Shown one piece after another: positions 51,601-63,900 of a stretch of 64,000 bases of DNA (positions within the stretch are counted from its first letter, which is position 1; the number at the start of each line of letters is the position of its first letter). The position numbers were made by a program, and so were the translations under genes. Source of the stretch: Lepidurus packardi. Its lineage: Eukaryota; Arthropoda; Branchiopoda; Notostraca; Triopsidae. The notes under the pieces are model-generated. The model worked only from the letters and a program-made list of their open reading frames with translations, had not been told where the DNA came from and made no database searches. Where the stretch lies: assembly GCA_023053545.1 (NCBI GenBank), contig JAKZAN010000046.1, forward strand, positions 62,001-126,000, in the 5' to 3' direction.

Positions 51601-53140
51601 TAATTAATTACGGACTGAAATAATTCCTTACGGACTGAATTAATTCCTTACGGACTGAATTAATTCCTTACACACTGAATTAATTCCTTACGGACGGAAT
51701 TAATTCCTTACGGACTGAATTAGTTCCTTACGGACTGAATTAATTCTTTAGGATTGATTGAATTCCTTTCTTACTGAATTAATTCCTTAAGGACTGAATG
51801 AATTCCTTACGGACTGAATTAATTTCATACGGACTGAATTAATTCATTACGGACTTAATTAATCCATTACGATCTTAATTAATTCCTTACGGACTTCATT
51901 AATTCCTTACACACTGAATTAATTCCTTACGGACAGAATTAATTCCTTACGGACTGAATTAGTTCCTTACGGACTGAATTAATTCTTTAGGATTGATTGA
52001 ATTCCTTTCTTACTGAATTAATTCCTTAAGGACTGAATGAATTCCTTACGGACTGAATTAATTTCATACGGACTGAATTAATTCATTACGGACTTAATTA
52101 ATCCATTACGGACTGAATTAATTCCTTACGGACTGAATTAATTCATTACGGACTTAATTAAATCCTTACAGACTGAATTAATTCCTTATGGACTTAATTA
52201 ATTCCGTAAGGAATGAATTAATTAATTACGGACTGAAATAATTCCTTACGCACTTAATTAATTCCTTACGGACTGAATTAATTCATTACGGACTTAATTA
52301 AATCCTTACAGACTGAATTAATTCCTTATGGATTGATTGAATTCCTTTCTTACTGAATTAATTCCTTACGGACTCAAATAATTCCTTACGGACTGAATTA
52401 ATTCCTTACGGACTGAATTAATTCCTTACGGACTGAATTAATTGCTTACGGTCTAAATTAATTATGTACGGATTTTAATAATTCTTTACGGACTGAATTA
52501 ATTCATTACGGAATTAATTAATCCATTACGGACTGAATTATTTCCTTACGTACAGAAGTTATTCCTTAAGGACTGAATTAATTCATTACGGACTTAATTA
52601 ATTCCTTACACACTGAATTAATTCCTTACGGACAGAATTAATTCCTTACGGACTGAATTAGTTCCTTACGGACTGAATTAATTCTTTAGGATTGATTGAA
52701 TTAATTTCTTACTGAATGAATTCCTTAAGGACTGAATGAATTCCTTACGGACTGAATTAATTTCATACGGACTGAATTAATTCATTACGGACTTAATTAA
52801 TCCATTACGGACTGAATTAATTCCTTACGGACTGAATTAATTCATTACGGACTTAATTAAATCCTTACAGACTGAATTAATTCCTTATGGACTTAATTAA
52901 TTCCGTAAGGAATGAATTAATTAATTACGGACTGAAATAATTCCTTACGCACTTAATTAATTCCTTACGGACTGAATTAATTCATTACGGACTTAATTAA
53001 ATCCTTACAGACTGAATTAATTCCTTATGGATTGATTGAATTCCTTTCTTACTGAATTAATTCCTTACGGACTCAAATAATTCCTTACGGACTGAATTAA
53101 TTCCTTACGGACTGAATTAATTCCTTACGGACTGAATTAA
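48692..53140 (-). repeat. 1,058-bp higher-order repeat, about four tandem copies
   Basis: The marker TTGCTTACGGTCT recurs with its preceding GAATTAA starting at 49,061, 50,319, 51,377, 52,435 and 53,134. Spacings are 1,258, 1,058, 1,058 and 699 bp. The two 1,058-bp units are nearly identical: I noticed CTTATGGAC against CTTATGAAC, GAATTCTTTTC against GAATTCCTTTC, and CGGTCTG against CGGACTG. The 1,258-bp unit contains a 200-bp internal tandem duplication (49,781-49,980 and 49,981-50,180). The 699-bp unit has lost 359 bp near 52,595, where GACTTAATTAA continues into TTCCTTACACACTG. This is the clearest regular higher-order repeat in the window. Confidence 0.9.
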
Positions 53141-54990
53141 TTGCTTACGGTCTCAATTAATTATGTACCGATTTTAATAATTCTTTACGGACTGAATTAA
53201 TTCATTACGGAATTAATTAATCCATTACGGACTGAATTATTTCCTTACGTACAGAAGTTATTCCTTAAGGACTGAATTAATTCATTACGGACTTAATTAA
53301 ATCCTTACAGACTAAATTATATCCTTATGGACTTAATTAATTCCGTAAGGAATTAATTAATTAATTACGGACTGAAATAATTCCTTACGGACTGAATTAA
53401 TTCCTTACACACTGAATTAATTCCTTACACACTGAATTAATTCCTTACGGACGGAATTAATTCCTTACGGACTGAATTAGTTCCTTACGGACTGAATTAA
53501 TTCTTTAGGATTGATTGAATTCCTTTCTTACTGAATTAATTCCTTTCTTACTGAATTAATTCCTTAAGGACTGAATGAATTCCTTACGGACTGAATTAAT
53601 TTCATACGGACTGAATTAATTCATTACGGACTTAATTAATCCATTACGGACTGAATTAATTCCTTACGGACTCTATTAATTCCTTACACACTGAATTAAT
53701 TCCTTACGGACGGAATTAATTCCTTACGGACTGAATTAGTTCCTTACGGACTGAATTAATTCTTTAGGATTGATTGAATTCCTTTCTCACTGAATTAATT
53801 CCTTACGGACTGAATGAATTCCTTACGGACTGAATGAATTCCTTACGGACTGAATGAATTCCTTACGGACTGAATTTATTTCATACGGACTGAATTAATT
53901 CATTACGGACTTAATTAAATCCTTACAGACTGAATTAATTCCTTATGGACTTAATTAATTCCGTAAGGAATTAATTAATTAATTACGGACTGAAATAATT
54001 CCTTACGGACTGAATTAATTCCTTACGGACTGAATTAATTCCTTACGGACTGAATTAATTTCATACGGACTGAATTAATTCATTACGGACTTAATTAATC
54101 GATTACGGACTGAATTAATTCCTTACGTACTGAACTTATTCCTTACGGACTGAATTAATTCCTTACTGACTGAATTAATTCCTTACGTACTGAATTAATC
54201 CATTACGGACTGAATTATTTCCTTACGTACTGAAGTTATTCCTTACGGACTGAATTAATTCATTACGGACTGAATTAAATCCTTACAGACTGAATTAATT
54301 CCTTATGGACTTAAATAAAATAATTCCTTACGGACTGAATTAATTCCTTACGGACTGAATTAATTCCTTACGTACTGAATTAATTCCTTACGGACGGAAT
54401 TGATTCCTTACGGACTGAATTAATACCTTACGGACTGAATTACATCCTCACGGACAGAATTAATTCCTTACGGACTGAATTAACTCCTTACGGACTGAAT
54501 TAATTCCTTACGGACTGAATTAATTCCTTACGGACTGAATTAATACCTTACGGACTGAATTAAATCCTTACGGACTGAATTAATTCCTTACGGACTGAAT
54601 TAATTCCTTACGGACTGAATTAATACCTTACGGACTGAATTACATCCTCACGGACAGAATTAATTCCTTACGGACTGAATTAACTCCTTACGGACTGAAT
54701 TAATTCCTTACGGACTGAATTAATTCCTTACGGACTGAATTAATACCTTACGGATTGAATTAAATCCTTACGGACTGAATTAATTCCTTACGGACTGAAT
54801 TAATTCCTTACGGACTGAATTAATTCCTTACGGACTGAATTAATTCATTACGGACTTAATTAAATCCTTACAGACTGAATTAATTCCTTATGGACTTAAT
54901 AAATTCCGTAAGGAATGAATTAATTAATTACGGACTGAAATAATTCCTTACGGACTGAATTAATTCCTTACGGACTGAATTAATTCCTTA

Positions 54991-57640
54991 ATTAATTCCT
55001 TACGGACTGAGTTAATTTCATACGGACCGAATTAATTCATTACGGACTTAATTAATCGATTACGGACTGAATTAATTCCTTACGTACTGAACTTATTCCT
55101 TACGGACTGAATTAATTCCTTACGGACTGAATTAATTCCTTACGGACTGAATTAATTCCTTACGGACTGAATTAATTCCTTACGGACTGAATTAATTCCT
55201 TACGGACTGAATTAATTCCTTACGGACTGAATTAATACCTTACGGACTGAATTAAATCCTTACGGACTGAATTAATTCCTTACGGACTGAATTAATTCCT
55301 TACGGACTGAATTAAATCCTTACGGACTGAATTAATTCATTACGGACTTAATTAAATCCTTACAGACTGAATTAATTCCTTATGGACTTAATTAAAATAA
55401 TTCCTTACGGACTGAATTAATTCCTTACGGACTGAATTAATTCCTTACGGACTGAATTAATTTCATACGGACTGAATTAATTCATTACGGACTGAATTAT
55501 TCGATTACGGACTGAATTAATTCCTTACGTACTGAACTTATTCCTTACGGACTGAATTAATTCCTTACGGACTGAATTAATTCCTTACAGACTGAATTAA
55601 TAACTTCCGGACTGAATTAAATCCTTACGGACTGAATTAATTCCTTACGGACTGAATTAAATCCTTACAGACTAAATTAATTCCTTATGGACTTAATTAA
55701 TTCCGTAAGGAATGAATTAATTAATTACGGACTGAAATAATTCCTTACGGACTGAATTAATTCCTTACGGACTTAATTAATTCCTTACGGAATTAATTAA
55801 TTCCTTACGGACTGAATTAATTCCTTACGGACTGAATTAGTTCCTTACGGACTGAATTAATTCGTTAAGATTGATTGAATTCTTTTCTCACTGAATGAAT
55901 TCCTTACGGACTGAATTAATTCCTTACGGACTGAATTAATACCTTACGGACTGAATTACATCCTCACGGACAGAATTAATTCCTTACGGACTGAATTAAC
56001 TCCTTACGGACTGAATTAATTCCTTACGGACTGAATTAATTCCTTACGGACTGAATTAATACCTTACGGATTGAATTAAATCCTTACGGACTGAATTAAT
56101 TCCTTACGGACTGAATTAATTCCTTACGGACTGAATTAATTCCTTACGGACTGAATTAATTCATTACGGACTTAATTAAATCCTTACAGACTGAATTAAT
56201 TCCTTATGGACTTAGTAAATTCCGTAAGGAATGAATTAATTAATTACGGACTGAAATAATTCCTTACGGACTGAATTAATTCCTTACGGACTGAATTAAT
56301 TCCTTAATTAATTCCTTACGGACTGAGTTAATTTCATACGGACCGAATTAATTCATTACGGACTTAATTAATCGATTACGGACTGAATTAATTCCTTACG
56401 TACTGAACTTATTCCTTACGGACTGAATTAATTCCTTACGGACTGAATTAATTCCTTACGGACTGAATTAATTCCTTACGGACTGAATTAATTCCTTACG
56501 GACTGAATTAATTCCTTACGGACTGAATTAATTCCTTACGGACTGAATTAATTCCTTACGGACTGAATTAATGCCTTACTGACTGAATTAATTCATTACG
56601 GACTTAATTAAATCCTTACAGACTAAATTAATTCCTTATGGACTTAATTAATTCCGTAAGGAATGAATTAATTAATTACGGACTGAAATAATTCCTTACG
56701 GACTGAATTAATTCCTTACGGACTTAATTAATTCCTTACGGACTTAATTAATTCCTTACGGACTGAATTAATTCCTTACGGACTGAATTAGTTCCTTACG
56801 GACTGAATTAATTCGTTAAGATTGATTGAATTCTTTTCTCACTGAATGAATTCCTTACGGACTGAATTAATTCCTTACGGACTGAATTAATACCTTACGG
56901 ACTGAATTACATCCTCACGGACAGAATTAATTCCTTACGGACTGAATTAACTCCTTACGGACTGAATTAATTCCTTACGGACTGAATTAATTCCTTACGG
57001 ACTGAATTAATACCTTACGGATTGAATTAAATCCTTACGGACTGAATTAATTCCTTACGGACTGAATTAATTCCTTACGGACTGAATTAATTCCTTACGG
57101 ACTGAATTAATTCATTACGGACTTAATTAAATCCTTACAGACTGAATTAATTCCTTATGGACTTAATAAATTCCGTAAGGAATGAATTAATTAATTACGG
57201 ACTGAAATAATTCCTTACGGACTGAATTAATTCCTTACGGACTGAATTAATTCCTTAATTAATTCCTTACGGACTGAGTTAATTTCATACGGACCGAATT
57301 AATTCATTACGGACTTAATTAATCGATTACGGACTGAATTAATTCCTTACGTACTGAACTTATTCCTTACGGACTGAATTAATTCCTTACGGACTGAATT
57401 AATTCCTTACGGACTGAATTAATTCCTTACGGACTGAATTAATTCCTTACGGACTGAATTAATTCCTTACGGACTGAATTAATTCCTTACGGACTGAATT
57501 AATTCCTTACGGACTGAATTAATACCTTACGGACTGAATTAAATCCTTACGGACTGAATTAATTCCTTACGGACTGAATTAATTCCTTACGGACTGAATT
57601 AAATCCTTACGGACTGAATTAATTCATTACGGACTTAATT
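54991..57640 (-). repeat. higher-order units of 1,316 and 951 bp with GACTGAGTTAATTTCATACGGACC
   Basis: The start series CCTTAATTAATTCC, GGACTGAGTT, TTTCATACGGACCG, ATCGATTACGG lies near 54,990, 56,306 and 57,257. The stretch from TTCGTTAAGATTGATTG at 55,862 to about 56,575 matches 56,812 to about 57,526 at an offset of 951 bp; I noticed CTTAGTAAATTCC against CTTAATAAATTCC. Rare CGTTAAG appears again at 57,988. Runs of about seven consecutive canonical monomers after ACTTATTCC are a shared feature. Confidence 0.82.
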
Positions 57641-58769
57641 AAATCCTTACAGACTGAATTAATTCCTTATGGACTTAATTAAAATAATTCCTTACGGACT
57701 GAATTAATTCCTTACGGACTGAATTAATTCCTTACGGACTGAATTAAATCCTTACGGACTGAATTAATTCATTACGGACTTAATTAAATCCTTACAGACT
57801 AAATTAATTCCTTATGGACTTAATTAATTCCGTAAGGAATGAATTAATTAATTACGGACTGAAATAATTCCTTACGGACTGAATTAATTCCTTACGGACT
57901 TAATTAATTCCTTACGGACTTAATTAATTCCTTACGGACTGAATTAATTCCTTACGGACTGAATTAGTTCCTTACGGACTGAATTAATTCGTTAAGATTG
58001 ATTGAATTCTTTTCTCACTGAATGAATTCCTTACGGACTGAATGAATTCCTTACGGACTGAATTAATTTCATACGGACTGAATTAATTCCTTACGGACTG
58101 AATGAATTCCTTACGGACTGAATGAATTCCTTACGGACTGAATTAATTTCATACGGACTGAATTAATTCATTACGGACTTAATTAATCCATTACGGACTG
58201 AATTAATTCCTTACGTACTGAACTTATTCCTTACGGACTGAACGAATTCCTTACGGACTGAATGAATTCCTTACGGACTGAATTAATTTCATACGGACTG
58301 AATTAATTCATTACGGACTTAATTAATTCCTTACGGACTGAATTAATTCCTTACGGACTGAATTAATACCTTACGGACTGAATTAAACCCTTACGGACTG
58401 AATTAATTCCTTACGGACTGAATTAATTCCTTACGGACTGAATTAATTCCTTACTGACTGAATTAATTCCTTACGTACTGAATTAATCCATTACGGACTG
58501 AATTATTTCCTTACGTACTGAAGTTTTTCCTTACGGACTGAATTAATTCCTTACGGACTGAATTAAATCCTTACAGACTAAATTAATTCCTTATGGACTT
58601 AATTAATTCCGTAAGGAATGAATTAATTAATTACGGACTGAAATATTTCCTTACGTACTGAATTAATTCCTTACGGACTTAATTAATTCCTTACGGACTT
58701 AATTAATTCCTTACGGACTGAATTAATTCCTTACGGACTGAATTAGTTCCTTACGGACTGAATTAATTC

Positions 58770-60720
58770 TTTAAGATTGATTGAATTCTTTTCACACTGA
58801 ATGAATTCCTTACGGACTGAATGAATTCCTTACGGACTGAATTAATTTCATACGGACTGAATTAATTCCTTACGGACTGAATGAATTCCTTACGGACTGA
58901 ATTAATTTCATACGGACTGAATTAATTTCATACGGACTGAATTAATTCCTTACGGACTGAATGAATTCCTTACGGACTGAATGAATTCCTTACGGACTGA
59001 ATTAATTTCATACGGACTGAATTAATTCATTACGGACTTAATTAATCCATTACGGACTGAATTAATTCCTTACGTACTGAACTTATTCCTTACGGACTGA
59101 ATGAATTCCTTACGGACTGAATGAATTCCTTACGGACTGAATTAATTTCATACGGACTGAATTAATTCATTACGGACTTAATTAATTCCTTACGGACTAA
59201 ATTAATTCCTTACGGACTGAATTAATACCTTACGGACTGAATTAAACCCTTACGGACTTAATTAATTCCTTACGGACTGAATTAATTTCTTACGGACTGC
59301 ATTAATCCCTTACGGATTGAATTAAATCCTTACGGACTGAATTAATTCCTTACGGACTGAATTAATTCCTTACGGACTGAATTAATTCCTTACGGACTGA
59401 ATTAATTCATTACGGACTTAATTAAATCCTTACAGACTGAATTAATTCCTTATTCACTTAATTAATTCCGTAAGGAATGAATTAATTAATTACGGACTGA
59501 ATTAATTCCTTACGGACTGAATAAATTCCTTAATTAATTCCTTACGGACTGAGTTAATTTCATACGGACTGAATTAATTCATTACGGACTGAATTAATTC
59601 CTTACGTACTGAACTTATTGATTACGGACTGAATTAATTCCTTACGGACTGAATTAATTCCTTACGTACTGAATTAATCCATTACGGACTGAATTATTTC
59701 CTTACGTACTGAAGTTATTCCTTACGGACTGAATTAATTCATTACGGACTTAATTAAATCCTTACAGACTAAATTAATTCCTTATGGACTTAATTAATTC
59801 CGTAAGGAATGAATTAATTAATTACGGACTGAAATAATTCCTTACGGACTGAATTAATTCCTTACGGACTTAATTAATTCCTTACGGACTTAATTAATTC
59901 CTTACGGACTGAATTAATTCCTTACGGACTGAATTAGTTCCTTACGGACTGAATTAATTCTTTAAGATTGATTGAATTCTTTTCTCACTGAATGAATTCC
60001 TTACGGACTGAATGAATTCCTTACGGACTGAATTAATTTCATACGGACTGAATTAATTCCTTACGGACTGAATGAATTCCTTACGGACTGAATGAATTAG
60101 TTACGGACTGAATTAATTTCATACGGACTGAATTAATTCATTACGGACTTAATTAATCCATTACGGACTGAATTAATTCCTTACGTACTGAACTTATTCC
60201 TTACGGACTGAATGAATTCCTTACGGACTGAATGAATTCCTTACGGACTGAATTAATTTCATACGGACTGAATTAATTCATTACGGACTTAATTAATTCC
60301 TTACGGACTGAATTAATTCCTTACGGACTGAATTAATACCTTACGGACTGAATTAAACCCTTACGGACTTAATTAATTCCTTACGGACTGAATTAATTCC
60401 TTACGGACTGCATTAATCCCTTACGGATTGAATTAAATCCTTACGGACTGAATTAATTCCTTACGGACTGAATTAATTCCTTACGGACTGAATTAATTCC
60501 TTACGGACTGAATTAATTCATTACGGACTTAATTAAATCCTTACAGACTGAATTAATTCCTTATTCACTTAATTAATTCCGTAAGGAATGAATTAATTAA
60601 TTACGGACTGAATTAATTCCTTACGGACTGAATAAATTCCTTAATTAATTCCTTACGGACTGAGTTAATTTCATACGGACTGAGTTAATTTCATACGGAC
60701 TGAATTAATTCATTACGGAC
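58770..60720 (-). repeat. 1,111-bp higher-order unit, two copies
   Basis: The series AAACCCTTACGG, CTGCATTAATCCCTTACGG, CTTATTCACTTAAT, ATAAATTCCTTAATTAATTCC, CTTATTGATTACGG starts near 59,221 and 60,332 at an offset of 1,111 bp. Differences include an extra GAGTTAATTTCATACGGACT monomer at 60,660-60,700 and TTTCTTACGG against TTCCTTACGG. Variant CTGCATTAATCCC appears to be specific to this pair. Confidence 0.8.
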
Positions 60721-60959
60721 TGAATTAATTCCTTACGTACTGAACTTATTGATTACGGACTGAATTAATTCCTTACGGACTGAATTAATTCCTTACGTAC
60801 TGAATTAATCCATTACGGACTGAATTATTTCCTTACGTACTGAAGTTATTCCTTACGGACTGAATTAATTCATTACGGACTTAATTAAATCCTTACAGAC
60901 TAAATTAATTCCTTATGGACTTAATTAATTCCGTAAGGAATGAATTAATTAATTACGGA

Positions 60960-63900
60960 CTGAAATAATTCCTTACGGACTGAATTAGTTCCTTACGGAC
61001 TGAATTAATTCTTTAAGATTGATTGAATTCTTTTCTCACTGAATGAATTAATTACGGACTGAATGAATTCCTTACGGACTGAATTAATTTCATACGGACT
61101 GAATTAATTCATTACGTACTGAATTAATCCATTACGGACTGAATTATTTCCTTACGTACTGAAGTTATTCCTTACGGACTGAATTAATTCATTACGGACT
61201 TAATTAAATCCTTACAGACTAAATTAATTCCTTATGGACTTAATTAATTCCGTAAGGAATGAATTAATTAATTACGGACTGAAATAATTCCTTACGGACT
61301 GAATTAATTCCTTACGGACTTAATTAATTCCTTACGGACTTAATTAATTCCTTACGGACTGAATTAATTCCTTACGGACTGAATTAGTTCCTTACGGACT
61401 GAATTAATTCTTTAAGATTGATTGAATTCTTTTCTCACTGAATGAATTCCTTACGGACTGAATGAATTCCTTACGGACTGAATTAATTTCATACGGACTG
61501 AATTAATTCCTTACGGACTGAATGAATTCCTTACGGACTGAATGAATTCCTTACGGACTGAATTAATTTCATACGGACTGAATTAATTCATTACGGACTT
61601 AATTAATCCATTACGGACTGAATTAATTCCTTACGTACTGAACTTATTCCTTACGGACTGAATGAATTCCTTACGGACTGAATGAATTCCTTACGGACTG
61701 AATTAATTTCATACGGACTGAATTAATTCATTACGGACTTAATTAATTCCTTACGGACTGAATTAATTCCTTACGTACTGAATTAATCCATTACGGACTG
61801 AATTATTTCCTTACGTACTGAAGTTATTCCTTACGGACTGAATTAATTCATTACGGACTTAATTAAATCCTTACAGACTAAATTAATTCCTTATGGACTT
61901 AATTAATTCCGTAAGGAATGAATTAATTAATTACGGACTGAAATAATTCCTCACGGACTGAATTAGTTCCTTACGGACTGAATTAATTCTTTAAGATTGA
62001 TTGAATTCTTTTCACACTGAATGAATTCCTTACGGACTGAATGAATTCCTTACGGACTGAATTAATTTCATACGGACTGAATTAATTCCTTACGGACTGA
62101 ATGAATTCCTTACGGACTGAATGAATTCCTTACGGACTGAATTAATTTCATACGGACTGAATTAATTCATTACGGACTTAATTAATCCATTACGGACTGA
62201 ATTAATTCCTTACAGACTGAACTTATTCCTTACGGACTGAATGAATTCCTTACGGACTGAATGAATTCCTTACGGACTGAATTAATTTCATACGGACTGA
62301 ATTAATTCATTACGTACTGAATTAATCCATTACGGACTGAATTATTTCCTTACGTACTGAAGTTATTCCTTACGGACTGAATTAATTCATTACGGACTTA
62401 ATTAAATCCTTACAGACTAAATTAATTCCTTATGGACTTAATTAATTCCGTAAGGAATGAATTAATTAATTACGGACTGAAATAATTCCTTACGGACTGA
62501 ATTAATTCCTTACGGACTTAATTAATTCCTTACGGACTTAATTAATTCCTTACGGACTGAATTAATTCCTTACGGACTGAATTAGTTCCTTACGGACTGA
62601 ATTAATTCTTTAAGATTGATTGAATTCTTTTCTCACTGAATGAATTCCTTACGGACTGAATGAATTCCTTACGGACTGAATTAATTTCATACGGACTGAA
62701 TTAATTCCTTACGGACTGAATGAATTCCTTACGGACTGAATGAATTCCTTACGGACTGAATTAATTTCATACGGACTGAATTAATTCATTACGGACTTAA
62801 TTAATTCCTTACGGACTGAATTAATTCCTTACGGACTGAATTAATACCTTACGGACTGAATTAAACCCTTACGGACTTAATTAATTCCTTACGGACTGAA
62901 TTAATTCCTTACGGACTGAATTAATCCCTTACGGATTGAATTAAATCCTTACGGACTGAATTAATTCCTTACGGACTGAATTAATTCCTTACGGACTGAA
63001 TTAATTCCTTACGGACTGAATTAATTCATTACGGACTTAATTAAATCCTTACAGACTGAATTAATTCCTTATTCACTTAATTAATTCCGTAAGGAATGAA
63101 TTAATTAATTACGGACTGAATTAATTCCTTACGGACTGAATAAATTCCTTAATTAATTCCTTACGGACTGAGTTAATTTCATACGGACTGAATTAATTCA
63201 TTACGGACTTAAATAATCGATTACGGACTGAATTAATTCCTTACGGACTGAATTAATTCCTTACGTACTGAATTAATCCATTACGGACTGAATTATTTCC
63301 TTACGTACTGAAGTTATTCCTTACGGACTGAATTAATTCATTACGGACTTAATTAAATCCTTACAGACTAAATTAATTCCTTATGGACTTAATTAATTCC
63401 GTAAGGAATGAATTAATTAATTACGGACTGAAATAATTCCTTACGGACTGAATTAGTTCCTTACGGACTGAATTAATTCTTTAAGATTGATTGAATTCTT
63501 TTCTCACTGAATGAATTAATTACGGACTGAATGAATTCCTTACGGACTGAATTAATTTCATACGGACTGATTGAATTCCTTACGGACTGAATTAATTCCT
63601 TACGGACTGAATTAATTTCATACGGATTGAATTAATTCATTACGGACTTAATTAATCCATTACGGACTGAATTAATTCCTTACGTACTGAACTTATTCCT
63701 TACGGACTGAATTAATTCCTTACGGACTGAATTAATTCCTTAAGGACTGAATTAATTCCTTACGAACTGAATTAATTCATTACGGACTTAATTAAATCCT
63801 TACAGACTGAATTAATTCCTTATGGACTTAATTAATTCCGTAAGGAATGAATTAATTAATTACGGACTGAAATAATTCCTTACGGACTGAATTAATTCCT

